Source: Colius striatus (taxonomy: Eukaryota > Chordata > Aves > Coliiformes > Coliidae). From it: a DNA stretch of 64,000 bases. Numbering within the stretch: position 1 is the stretch's first letter; each line of letters starts with the position of its first letter. Positions 22,801 through 32,770 of the stretch are shown here, piece after piece. Made by a program: the position numbers and the translations under genes. The notes beneath the pieces are model-generated. The model made no database searches. It was not told the origin of the DNA and saw only the letters and a list, made by a program, of their open reading frames with translations. The stretch is from contig NC_084790.1 of assembly GCF_028858725.1 (NCBI RefSeq), positions 5,586,001 to 5,650,000 of the forward strand, read 5' to 3'.

Positions 22801-25644
22801 CTGGGAGTGCAGGCACCCAGCAGAGTGGCTTTTGGTGTCCAGGAATGGACAGCAGAGCCGAGAGATTCACCAGTTTCAGATGCCATGCTTGCCACCACCC
22901 AAACCTTCACAGTGAGGGGACTTGGCAGCCAATGGCTTCCTGATGGGGCTTAACTGCCCTGAAGAGCCAGGGAACAGCCAGCTCGGCAGCCCAGGAGAGT
23001 TTGGTGCCCAGGGGAAGAGGGGAGAGCATCATTCATGGGCACCTGACTCCCACTGTGCCAGCCTGCTCCCGCTGCTACGCCCAGGCTGGGGATGACCCGG
23101 TCGCTCTTTGGCAGCAGCAACGCGATTCCCTGGCTGGAGTCCGGCTGGGGAGAAAAGAGCTTTGTCCTGGCAGCCGTTGATTCAGAGCGTGGGGACAGCC
23201 AGCACAGCTCCCTTGAAAGGGTCGAGTAAATGGAGCCATAAGTCAAGGAGCACAGGGCCAGCTTTGTTAGCCAGCAGCGGGCCCCCGCCGGAAACAGCCG
23301 TGAAGGCCACCGAAGCGCCGCTCCGAAAGGGCAGCAGGGTCTGGCCAGGGGCCGTGGCTGGGAGAGCAGCTGGGGCAAGTTGCCAGCTCCTTTCTGTGGC
23401 ACCCTCTCCGTCCTCACTGGGCTTGTGGACGCGGCGCAGCCCCGCAAGGGCTCCAGGACAAGCCCCTGGTGAGGGGCACAGGAGGGTTGGGAGGGAGCCA
23501 GAACCCACAGGAGGGGATGGGGCAGGCGCAGGTGAGAGCGTTTCCCTGGTACAAGACGAGACGTATCCCCTGGCTCCGCGGGACATGCCTGGGTGTGGCG
23601 GGAATGGGGTCACTCCCACACAGGGCCGGGCTTGGGGGGTACCTGGCTGCAGGTAGGGCTGGGAAAGGGGCAAATCCAGGCGTTGGTGCTTCTGGCAGCA
23701 GAGGGGCCCAGTGCTGTGCAGCTGGATTGCCTTATGCAGGTCCCGGTGCAGATGTGTGGTGGATAGGAGGCAGATGGAGCTGTGTCCCTGGGCTTCAATA
23801 CCAGCTATGGGAGCCCAAGGCTCAGTCTGCAGCTTGCACATGGTGGCAAGAGCTGCAGGGCTTGAGCAAAGTCAGTGTTGGGAAAGAAGAGCTTAAAAGC
23901 CATGTCCGTGTCCAGCCATGATCAGGCACCACCAGCTGTCTGGGGCAGGGACAGCTCCAGCTCATCCTGGGGACCAGGGAGGCTCATGTTGCCTGGGGCC
24001 AGGGAATGAGATCGTTTACAAAGACCAGTCTGGGGAGAAGGGGATGAGCAGAGCCGGCACCTCCATAAGCCCTGCAGCCTTTGGAGGAAGGTCCCTACAG
24101 AGACCATTGTCCCTTTGCAGGTTCACTCGCCACAGCCCATCACAAGGTGTGACTGGCTGTGTGACTAATCTCATTTCTTCTTCCCTCCCTCCTGGTAGAC
24201 CTCCACCCTCGCTGGACAACACAGACACCGTCCCTGGTGGGCTCTGACAGCCCTGAGCCCATCACCAGGGACCCTTTCACCGAAGTGATGCCCAGCACCC
24301 TGGCAGACACCGTCACCACCGTCATGGGCAGCTCACAGCCTGTTGTGAGCCGTGGCACTGCTGACAACCTCATCCCTGTCTACTGCTCCATCTTGGCGGC
24401 TGTGGTGGTGGGGCTGGTGGCCTACATTGCTTTCAAAAGGTGGAGGACCAAAGTGGCACCATGGGGTCATGGCAGAAGATCTGGGTAGTGGGAAACAGGC
24501 TGTGTCCCTCCACACTGGAGGTCCCTTGCCAGCAGCAAGGGAGGGAAAGGGATCAGGCTGGGTGGGTTGGAAGTGGGTTTCCAATAATGCATGAGAAATC
24601 AGGCAATTGAGGGCTGAAAGAGGGAGATGGCAGCAGGGTGGGGGTGCAGAGCAGCCCTCACTGCAACCCCCCCAGCCTGGCCCCTGCTCGATCTGGCATG
24701 CTGCAAGCAGCCGTCGCGCCCCATTACGCTCAGCAGCTCATCCCCAGCACGCTGGGCTCGCACCTGGCCTCGGGCAAGCCAGGGCCAGCTCGGCAGTTCC
24801 CAGGGCACCCCATGCTGCAGGCACCCCGAGGGTCCAGGGGGAGCCCACAGGCAGCCCTGGAATCCTTGTGTGCTCCAGCAGTGCAGCTGGTTTTTACAGC
24901 AGATCTCTGCTGAAGAAAGCCCTGCCCTGATCCCTGGCAAAGCTCAGGAGCTTGGCACTTGCAAAATGCCAATTTAAACCAACCAGGCCATTGTGCCAGA
25001 GGGGCTGAGCCACAGGCTGCAGGACGAACACTTCTCCCTATGAAAAGCGATCCCTAGCCTGGAGGTTGTCACTGTATGTGCCACCTCCCCACTCCTCTCC
25101 CTGCAGGTGGAACAATTGCAAACAGAACAAGCAAGGGGCCAACAATCGCCCGGTGAACCAGACGCCTTCGCCAGAGGGGGAGAAGCTGCACAGTGACAGC
25201 GGCATCTCGGTGGACAGCCAGAGCCTGCACGACCAGCAGCCTCCCAGCCAGAGCACCCAGGGGCCAGGTAGGGCGAGCTGCGGGCTGCAGGGTGGGCAAG
25301 GGCACCCCGGGGATAGGCTTAATGCCACTTCATCCTTCCCAGCACCCAAAGGGGACGGGAACCTCTACACCAACCTGCCGCCCAGCAAGCAAGAGGAGGT
25401 GGAGAAGCTGCTGGGCAGCTCCATGGAGGAGACGTGGCGGCAGCTGGCCATGGAGCTGGGCTACAAAGAGGACCTCATAGACTCCTTCACGCGGGAGGAA
25501 TCGCCTGCCCGGGCTCTCCTGGCCGACTGGTCCTCCAAGGAGACGGCCACCCTGGACGCCCTCCTCACCGCCCTGCGCAAGATCCAGCGCGGGGACATCG
25601 CTGAGAACTTGTACAGCGAGTCCACCGCCACCTCTCCCGTCTGA
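13810..25644 (+). CDS. NGFR: Low-affinity neurotrophin receptor p75NTR, six-exon CDS (whole gene span)
   Basis: This is a type I plasma-membrane receptor of the TNF-receptor family. It binds neurotrophins and proneurotrophins, partners with Trk, sortilin or Nogo receptors, and signals neuronal survival, growth or death. The coding join is 13810-13851, 17347-17488, 22146-22505, 24199-24439, 25107-25267, 25343-25644: 1248 nt, 415 residues plus stop. Domain order: signal peptide (about 1-19), four cysteine-rich domains (about 24-180), Ser/Thr/Pro-rich stalk (182-238), transmembrane helix (about 240-260), juxtamembrane region (263-330), death domain (about 332-410), C-terminal Ser-Pro-Val. The human protein, as I recall it, is 427 residues, and the difference is mostly in the signal peptide and stalk. 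All introns are GT..AG with matching phases, and no frameshift or stop is present. The gene appears intact. Confidence 0.98.
13911..14060 (+). repeat. 33-bp GC-rich minisatellite in intron 1
   Basis: The motif GGTCCCGG(A/G)GG followed by CAGG or similar recurs at 13911, 13945, 13978, 14011 (partly degenerate) and about 14033. The spacing is 34, 33, 33 and about 22 bp. It begins about 60 bp after the exon 1 donor, inside the CpG island. Confidence 0.75.
14061..17346 (+). other. NGFR: NGFR intron 1 (remainder)
   Basis: Intron 1 runs 13852-17346 (3495 bp). It begins GTGAGT and ends with a C-rich polypyrimidine tract plus GCAG. CpG density falls after about 14260. No interspersed repeat or second coding exon is recognised. 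Confidence 0.85.
17347..17488 (+). CDS. NGFR: NGFR exon 2 (end of signal peptide and CRD1)
   Basis: It encodes residues 15-61 plus one base of Ser62. After Gly-Pro-Thr-Trp-Gly comes cysteine-rich domain 1, with cysteines at 24, 35, 36, 39, 49, 56 and 59 in TNFR spacing. An Asn-Gln-Thr N-glycosylation sequon at residue 52 matches the one I recall in mammalian p75NTR. The acceptor is CCGCAG and the donor GTGAGT. Start phase is 0 and end phase 1. Confidence 0.97.
19378..19407 (+). repeat. 15-bp tandem duplication
   Basis: TGCTTGGGAATATTT is present twice in direct succession within NGFR intron 2. Confidence 0.9.
21629..21996 (+). mobile_element. CR1 LINE fragment in NGFR intron 2
   Basis: This is a 5'-truncated CR1 in the same orientation as NGFR. 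It carries decayed C-terminal reverse-transcriptase coding sequence (...GACCTCATTAACACTTACGA..., with CAGTGACAGGACAAGGGGTA). The 3' UTR follows, with AGTTTCCAAACCC and GATTGGACAAGATGATCTCT. It ends in two copies of the terminal ATTCTGCC/ATTCTGTG octamer at 21981-21996. The left boundary is approximate. Confidence 0.9.
22146..22505 (+). CDS. NGFR: NGFR exon 3 (CRD2, CRD3, CRD4)
   Basis: It completes Ser62, encodes residues 63-181 and gives the first base of Asp182. All cysteines of CRD2-CRD4 are present: 75, 78, 81, 91, 99, 101, 114, 117, 120, 130, 138, 141, 156, 159, 162, 172 and 180. These domains form the main neurotrophin-binding surface. The acceptor is CGCCAG and the donor is GTAACG, weaker than consensus. 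The exon is 360 nt with phase 1 at both ends, so it can be skipped without changing frame. Mammals make a short p75NTR form by skipping the equivalent exon. Confidence 0.98.
22506..24198 (+). other. NGFR: NGFR intron 3
   Basis: This 1693-bp intron starts GTAACG and ends CCTGGTAG. A CpG-enriched segment lies at about 23085-23460 (CCCGGTCGC, CGCCGGAAACAGCCG, CGAAGCGCCGCTCCG, GGACGCGGCGC). If retained, the frame from exon 3 stops at 22559-22561, which would give a secreted 199-residue ectodomain. No repeat family is seen. Confidence 0.85.
24199..24439 (+). CDS. NGFR: NGFR exon 4 (stalk and transmembrane helix)
   Basis: It encodes residues 182-261 and two bases of Arg262. Residues 182-238 form a Ser/Thr/Pro-rich extracellular stalk, the usual region for O-glycosylation and metalloprotease shedding. 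The helix at about 240-260 contains Cys244 and the Ala249-x-x-x-Gly253 motif. Both are known in mammalian p75NTR to mediate dimer contacts and disulfide-linked activation. It is followed by Lys-Arg-Trp as stop-transfer. The acceptor is GGTAG. The donor is AAAAG|GTGGAG, poor after position +2, but the exon 5 boundary forces it. Confidence 0.97.
24440..25106 (+). other. NGFR: NGFR intron 4
   Basis: This 667-bp intron has the non-consensus donor GTGGAG and ends CTCCCTGCAG. Read-through from exon 4 reaches a stop at 24486-24488 after Lys-Arg-Trp-Arg-Thr-Lys. No repeat is seen. Confidence 0.85.
25107..25267 (+). CDS. NGFR: NGFR exon 5 (juxtamembrane region)
   Basis: It completes Arg262, encodes residues 263-315 and gives one base of Ala316. 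It starts Trp-Asn-Asn-Cys-Lys-Gln-Asn-Lys. Cys266 corresponds to the palmitoylated juxtamembrane cysteine of mammalian p75NTR. The stretch from Pro-Ser-Pro-Glu-Gly-Glu-Lys through Asp-Ser-Gly-Ile-Ser-Val-Asp-Ser is near-identical to the mammalian sequence I recall. This is the flexible linker between membrane and death domain. The acceptor is CTGCAG and the donor GTAGGG. Confidence 0.97.
25268..25342 (+). other. NGFR: NGFR intron 5, 75 nt, frame-preserving
   Basis: It runs from GTAGGG to TTCCCAG with a plausible branch site (GGCTTAATG) about 25 nt before the acceptor. It is near the minimum size for a vertebrate intron. It has no stop in the reading frame and its length is a multiple of three. 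Mammalian and avian p75NTR proteins as I recall them lack the 25 residues it would encode, so splicing is the expected default. Confidence 0.9.
25343..25644 (+). CDS. NGFR: NGFR exon 6 (death domain, C-terminus)
   Basis: It completes Ala316 and encodes residues 317-415 and TGA. The death domain spans about 332-410, from Lys-Gln-Glu-Glu-Val-Glu-Lys-Leu-Leu through Trp347-Arg-Gln-Leu-Ala, Glu-Leu-Gly-Tyr356, Ile-Asp-Ser-Phe, Trp378 and Ala-Thr-Leu-Asp-Ala-Leu-Leu to Ile-Gln-Arg-Gly-Asp-Ile. This is the six-helix pattern that recruits adaptors such as RIP2 or RhoGDI in mammals. The C-terminus Ser-Thr-Ala-Thr-Ser-Pro-Val is a class I PDZ ligand and identical to the mammalian end I recall. The acceptor is TTCCCAG. 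Confidence 0.98.
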
Positions 25645-27108
25645 AGGGTGGCCCGGGGCGGCCCAGCGGGGTCCCCTTCCCCCTTGACCCCCTCACCTCT
25701 CCCCTCCCCGGCACCGAGAGTCCTGGAGGAGAGGGTGGGAAGGAAGCGGGGGCTCCCCGGGCCTCCCCAGTTTATGGCCCTGTATGCACTGAGCTCCTGT
25801 TTTGGGTATCGCCCCCTCCCAGCGCTGCCTCCCCCCAGCAGCCTGTGAGCAAGTCGAGTGCGGGGCTCATCCTGCTCACTGCTTGGAGCCTGGCTGCTGC
25901 TGACGCATCCGCTGCAGCCCCTGAGGCTGGGCAGCAGTCAGCACTGCACTCGGCCCTCTCCCCTCTCCCCTTTCCCTTTCCAGCTGCTTCCCCTTCCTCC
26001 TGGAGGCCCCAGTTCTCCTCTTCCTCCTGCCCATCCTCCTCAGCCCTCCCCACCGCTCTCTCCTGCTCCCCTCCAGCTGCTTTCCCCAAACTGCAGGTGA
26101 AGGGCAGAGCTGGGATGGGCACGGAGAGAACTGGAGCTGCTGTACCAGGATATGGGGAGGGGGCTGCTCCTACGGCTGGGCAGTGCCATGGCGGGTGGGC
26201 TGGGGGAAAGGACTTGGCTTCCAGCAGCCCAACCCACACTGTGAAATTTGGGGGGCACAGCCCCCATGCATGCACCACAGGGCTGCCAGTGTTGGTCTCA
26301 AGCAGGAGCAGCTGGGACCCCTTGAATGCTGAGGGCCAGACATCTGGGTGTCGCCGGTGCTGGAGCCCTGTGGGGGGACATTGGAGGTCTAAAGGGCTGA
26401 AAAAGTGCCTGCACATAGCGGGGACATGACAAGGGCTCTGCTCATCCTTCCCCTGGCACCAGGCCCAGCTTCCCCCACTGCGCCAGCCCCGGAGCAAAGC
26501 CACCCTCCCATGACTCCACTGTCCCTCCTCGCCTGGAGAGACAGCTGGGGATGGTGATCCTGACCCCCTGCTTGTAAGGGCTCCTTCTCCTCCTGCGCTG
26601 TGATGGGTGGCTCAGCACTGCTGCTGCCTGCTCCCCTGTGGGCCCCTGGGCTCTGCCCAGGCACACAGTGAGTGCTGCCCACCCCGGGTGCACCCTCTGC
26701 CTCCCAGGGCCATCCCTGAGTCGCCCCTCAACCAGGACCCCACTGGCCCTGGGGAGGTGACATCACTCGCCATCTCCAGAGCTACAAGTGCGTTTCCTTG
26801 GCATATCAGCTCCTGCTTGCTCAGGGGCGACGCTGGTGAGCAGCGTGGGTGGGTGATCACCCCGTGTCCCCATGAGCTGCCAGTGTGTCCCAGGCCATGG
26901 CCCCAGCACAGCTGTGGGGGGAGGTCTCGTGGCTGGAGCATCAGGGAGTTTTTGCAACAGGAGGACTGTGAGGTGAGCTGGTGCACAGCCCCAGTGCCCA
27001 GAACGTCTGTGCTTACAGACTCTCCTTTCACCTGCAGATTTGGTCAGAAACTCTTTTCTGAAGGCAGAAGGGGATTTTCCTTCCTGCCTTATGGGGATAA
27101 GCAAGACT

Positions 27109-27116
27109 TGTAAATA
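27109..27116 (+). promoter_or_regulatory. NGFR: Pumilio-recognition-like element in 3' UTR
   Basis: TGTAAATA matches the UGUANAUA consensus bound by PUM1/2, which commonly shortens mRNA life or represses translation. A single octamer can occur by chance in 2.8 kb. Confidence 0.4.
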
Positions 27117-28412
27117 ATATCTTGTCCTTTTACTAACTGCTTGATGTTTCTATGTGTGACCTGGGGTGACGGAGCCCACCCCAGCCCCTCTGCTCTTCCT
27201 CACAGCCTTTCCACCTGCAAGATGAGCTTTCGTTTTGCAGCTGAAGCCTTTAGTCCCACCTTGTTTCTGGCCTTAAAGTCTCAGCAGGGAGGCAGGGAAA
27301 CAGGCACACCTCAAAAATCATGGTGTCGGCTCTACAAGAATATTGGGAACATGGAAGGATTTGTCTGTTCCCAGTGAAGCTGTCAGGTGTTGGGAGGAGA
27401 GCTCAGCACTTTGAGGGACTGGAGCCTGTGTCAATGGGATCTGTGCACCCAGATCCTTCAAAAAAAAAGGCTTTTGGGAGTTTTTCCCCCAGTGCTTTGG
27501 ATGATAAGGCAGCACGGGTGCAATCTGGATCTCCAGGATGGGATGTTTGACACCTCCTGCCCTTGTGCAGCAAAAGAGCAAAGATCCTTTATGAGGAACA
27601 ACTGCTGTGATGCTTTGGCCGCTGGCTGACCATGCCAAACCCAATGGTTAAAAACGTTTGGCCCTGACAGGGCTGTGAGTGCCACTTGGGTCCAAGTCCT
27701 GAATCTCTCCCATCAGTAAAACACAACGAAACTGCCCCAGATTTGCAACCCCACTTGCAGCAGGTGACGCCAGCTTGCCAGAGCAAGTCATCCACGGGGA
27801 TGTTTTGGGATGAATTTCAACGCTGGTTGTCGTCAGGTTGTTTTCTGTCAGTCCGTGTTTCGGTTAAAGTGACTCAAATATAAACTAAAGGTGACTGGAA
27901 TCAAGTGCCCCGATCAAAACCAAACCCAACTGCCCGACTCAGCCTGCCAAGCCAACCTGGCCAGACCCTGCCAGCTGGAAACTGCTTTTCTTCAGGACAG
28001 TATTGCTGTGGTCTCAGGTTTCAATTGCCATAGTAAAAGGGTTTCCTCAGGGCTGAGGAAATGGAGACAAACTCAGCATCCAAAGAGAAGCCGGGGGATG
28101 CCTCGAATCCCTGGTTGCAGGAAATAGAATACATAAATAATAACACACACACAAAAAAAACCCAAACGAGGGAAAACCAAGCCAAAGTTAGTGCTCATCG
28201 GTACGTTTTGTGTCCTTTTCTAATGTTTCTGTTGTACAAAGAACGTGTGTTTCTCCCCTCACCCCTCTGTGATACCAGTGCTGGTTTGTTAGAAAGTTTT
28301 ATGGTGAGGAAATAGCCATTGTAGAAGGAGTCTGGGGATTTGTGGGTGGGTGTGAGCAGCATGAGGGGGGGGATGCACGGGTGGGTACCTGTCCTCTGTA
28401 TCTGTCGATGCC

Positions 28413-28418
28413 AATAAA
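28413..28418 (+). terminator. NGFR: Canonical AATAAA poly(A) signal of NGFR
   Basis: AATAAA is followed within 30 nt by a GT/T-rich stretch (GGGTGTTCTGCTTGCTTTTTT), the usual downstream element. Cleavage would fall at about 28430-28440. Confidence 0.8.
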
Positions 28419-28435
28419 GAGCATCACTACACTGG

Positions 28436-31400
28436 GTGTTCTGCTTGCTTTTTTACCCTCCTGCCTCAACAACTGAGGTTTGTGAGTCCATGAGAGCAAA
28501 TATAACCTCAAAAGCCTTCAAGGGTGAAGATTTATCCTCTTTCTTCCTCATCCTCCTAATTTAACCTTATAAACAGCAGGAATGTAATGTCTGGTCTTAC
28601 CTGGTGGAGGAGGATTTCTTGGGAACATGAGGAAGAGACTCAGGCCTTAGTCAGGAACATGGCTTTGTATAACTTACCCAGCTTTGTCCAAGGTGCCAAG
28701 CAGCATCCTGAGCATCTCCCCAGCACTGCCCACCACACTGCAGGGAAGACTGTCCATGCTGGGGCATAAAAGCAAGAAAAAGAGGGTAGCTTCCTCCTCT
28801 TGTCCCTCCAAGTTACTTCAGCTTCTGTAAAAGAGCTTTACAAGGCTCAGGTCCACTTATTTAGAAGCATTTGTTGCACAAGGCACTTATTTCTGTACCC
28901 TGGTGCCCTTAGCAACACTACCTTCAGCACCCCAAAGCGGAGGCCCAGCCTCTCAAGGTCCTGCACAAATCCCTCACATCCAGGAAGATTTATTTAGGTG
29001 GGGGCAAGTTTGCAATGAGTCCAGGAAGGGCTCAGGGAGAGGCTCAGCTCCAGGTGGGCAGAGGGATACAGGGTGCCTTTGTGCTGTTACTCACATGGCC
29101 CTCAGGCAGCCAATTAAGGGGAAAAAAACCCAGTCAGGGTGACAGGTAGAATGTTCCCCTGAGAGCTTCGGATGGCTCCCTGGAGGATGCGTGTCCCCAG
29201 TGCCTGTGGGACACGTGGGTAAGGGCAGCTGGGACCTTGCAGGGCTGCTGCTGGAGTAGCATCGCACAGGATCGCGTGTGGGTTTGCACACAGAAGTATT
29301 TGCACATCACAGTTTATAAGAGCTTGAAATAGGATGCTCAAATGTAGCTGGTTTTATTTTTGGCTGGCCTGGGTCGCTCTCTAGAAGGAAACATAATGAG
29401 GACCAGGACTGCACACACATAAAAGAGCATTCCCTTTCCTTCTTTTCAGGCTCACACACGGTACTGCAAATAAACAAGGGAAAATAATTGCAATCAATCC
29501 ATTAGGTTTAATCTGCTTCCTCTTAATCCCCATCCTCCCCTGGGAAAAAGGCTGCAACACAGGAGAGGAGCAGAGCTGGGCTGCGAGCATGAGCTGAAGA
29601 GTTTCTGCCTGCAATGCTTGGGAAGGGACTATGAAGGCAGGACCCAGGGTGGGGGGCAATGAGCATCCTCTGCCCTCATCACCCTCCCTATATCCCTGTC
29701 TGAAGCCATGCTGGGGGGAGGGGGAAAATGAGCTTTGTGAGGTGGTCTTCATGTGTGAGATCAGCTGCATTAGATGGTCCTTGGAGAGAGCAGCTCGATT
29801 TATGGTTAGTGCAGGAGGGGGAAAAAAAAACAGCAAACAAACCAAAACTAACAAGATCTGGAAAAGAGACTGATGTTTGCATCAGCTGGTGAGCAGGGGT
29901 GGGGAAAAGGCCCTGGAAAACTTCCTTTCCTTCTTTATGGGTGCCTAGGGAGGGAGGAGCAGCCCCTGCTTAATCTGGCATCTGCTATAAGGAGCTCTGG
30001 AGGGGCTGCTCCAGGCTAGAGGCCACTGGGGGCAGGGGGAGGGGGGGTGTATTAAGGGACAGTCCTGTGCTGGACCGACATGTCTGCTCCAGGCACCAAC
30101 TCCCATAGCAAAGAGCCACCTCCTTGCTGAAGCCCTTGCCATACCCAGCACCAGGTCTCAGATAACCTTACTCAGAAGAAGAGGAAAACCCCCACACATT
30201 AACACTCCACCGATGATCGGAGATGCTTTTGATTCAAGTCCTCACCCCTAATGGGGAGCTGGGACTTTCCCTTTGCAGAGGGACAATGATGGGAAAAGAA
30301 AGCTGAGCTTCCAGAATAGCATCAGGGCTTTGCAAGTGAAACCCCAGCTCACAGCAGTCAGCTGCAGCTGACAAACCCTAATCTCACCTATATTTCTTGC
30401 CTGTCCATCTGTCTGCCTCCAGAAGCAGGCCAAGCAAGCCTTCTGACAGATTCCCCTGGCAATTCAGTGCAGATCTGGGGGTGCAGCTGCCCACAGGGAG
30501 GGGGAATTTGGAGGTGCTTCATTCCCTTACCCCAGAGACAAGCCCAATCTGCAAACAGCACCACGGTACTCGCCCCAAGCAGCACATGCAGGTCAGTGCC
30601 GACAACAGCGGCCCCGTCTCCCCCCTTTGCACCCCCAGGCAAAATCTGCCTCCCATATGCTGGTGAGAGCCACATTCCCAAATAATGGGAAACAGGTCGG
30701 CAGCAAAGCCAGGAGCACTGGGGCAATGGCCATGTGCCAGCACTGGGCACGGTCCCGAGGCTGCGCCGGGCCAGTGGGATCACAGTGGGGGCTAACGGCC
30801 CCCTGGAACGCAGCAAGGCAGCCTTCCTCCTCTAAACCGCTCTTAGCTCCTTGCCTGAGGCTTTTCCAGCCCACCCCCCTCCAGCCCAAACCAGGAGAGA
30901 TGGAGCTGAGCCAGCATGGCTTGATGATGGTTTAACCCATCACCAAGTCGTTGTGGACCCGGCTTGGGGAAACGTGTGTGGTCCAGGTCTGGGGTCATCA
31001 TGGGTGCTGCTGCAGCATTTGGAGCCTCCAACAGAACCTGGGGCTGAGCCTGAAGTGGAATAAACCAAAAGGCAAGGAGTAAAAGTGAGTGAGACAAGCA
31101 ACCTGCTCAGGTGCCTGGCAAGACAAGGCAGAGGTGGGAAGGTCCCTGCGTCTCAGGGTTTCCCCACCATCCCATATTGGGTAGGAGACACAAGGGCCTG
31201 AGACATGGGCATGCTGGCACAGGGGATTATCACAGAACAAGGATGTCTGATCCGTGACAGAGCCAAGACCGTCTCCCTGCAGCCACCTCACTTGAAACCA
31301 CCTTTAATTTAATGCATCTAAGAGAAATGGCATCTCCCTCACTCGAGAAGATGGACAGCACTGCCAGCATCAGTGGGAAAGCAAGGGGAAACCCTGCTCT

Positions 31401-32690
31401 TCTTTGGCCCCAGATTTACCTCCTGGTGATTCTGCTTTGTGACAGATGGGTATAAACCAAGAGAAGTGGTGATGGGACTTTAATGGCTGTGGCCTTCCTG
31501 GAAGGAGCAGGGAGAGGTTAAACAGACCCAGATGGATGTGTTTAGGGATGGATGTGTTAGTGTTAGCACGGGAGACAGAGTGAGAGGGGACACAGTAGCC
31601 AAAGACAAGGCAGTGGCTGCACCAAGCACATGCAATTCTTGTGGCTATTGTTGAGTCATCTCAGCCAGACCCAGCACAAAGGGTCTGGCACAGTGAGTGA
31701 GAGATATTGCCCCAAATATGCTGAGAAAATCCATCTCCAGCCCAGTAACACAGGAGGGAGGGTGCAAGAGAGCCAGCCAGGGCATCTCAAAGCAGTCGCT
31801 AGACAGATGAGCTGTAGGATAAATGAGATAAAACACTTTGGTTTCCCTCAAAGCATCATGCTGAGATGCAGATTGCTGTTAGCTGGTAGCTCCACTGACA
31901 TTGTAAGCTCCTGTAAAAAGGCTGCCTTCAGCTGAAGCTGAAAAGAAACCACCTGGGTATTGAGCAGTGCTGTTGTTCTGGCAAAGAGACAGCAAATTGT
32001 CATTTTTGAGCACACAGAAGGGCGCAGGGAGCCACAGAAGTGGCCAGATCCCTCTGACTGAGGCATTACAGCAGCTCCCTGAACATCTACTCTGCTCCTG
32101 AGAAAGACTTTGAGCTCTGCACAGCACCCTAGTGTGGTGCAATTCTGTAGGAAACTTGCCAACAGCTCATTTTCCTGGTCTTTTAATTATTTCCTTTATT
32201 TGAGTATGAAAGGGGAAGGGATGGGGGAATGATTTACAGAGACTGGGAGAAAGCGGTCAGGTTGGTTTCCTTCCAAACGTGACTGAAGACAAAAAATTAC
32301 TGAGAGCAGGAAAAAGCCTCCAAGAGGTCTGCAAGAATTGACTTTATCCTGTTTCCAAGGGAGGATGGGACAGATGAAGGAGATTTTGTTTCCCAGGCAA
32401 ACTAAAGATGAGCTTCAGCCAGGACACTGCTGCTTCAGAGAAGGCTGCCAGGGTCCCTTGCTCTTGGGGTGAACGTGCAAGACCTGTCCTGGGAAAATTG
32501 CACTACTTGTCGTGCAAAGCCAGGCTGAGATCTAGGCTGGGAGGATGGTAAAGAGGTTTTAGTTCCCTCGAAAGGTGAAAAGCTTCATGCAACCCATCCC
32601 AGCTCATCACCTCCCCTTGGCCATTAGCTGGTGACTCATTTTCCCCATCTGAGAAACACAGTGGGTACAAACCCAGCTCAGGTACAAGCT
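28436..32690. other. Downstream intergenic DNA, no gene seen
   Basis: No conserved exon, RNA gene or interspersed repeat is recognised. There is an A-run near 29821. The short open frames on both strands look like chance. Confidence 0.5.
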
Positions 32691-32770
32691 CCCAGGTAAA
32701 ACAAATAAACTCATTTTAAAATAAATATTTTATTGTTCTTTTGTAGCTTGGTTTTTGTGGGTTTTTTTTT
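32691..32770. repeat. AT-rich low-complexity stretch
   Basis: AATAAACTCATTTTAAAATA is followed by AATATTTTATTG and, after a short gap, a T-run. Confidence 0.7.

Larger units (their letters stand above)
25645..28435 (+). other. NGFR: NGFR 3' untranslated region
   Basis: It runs from the stop codon to the first well-supported poly(A) signal, about 2.8 kb. The first part is C-rich. The 27000-28330 part is more AT-rich and probably better conserved. A perfect Pumilio-type element (TGTAAATA) lies at 27109-27116. No intervening AATAAA was seen. The extent is inferred, because an alternative end or a downstream unlinked signal cannot be excluded without transcript data. Confidence 0.7.
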
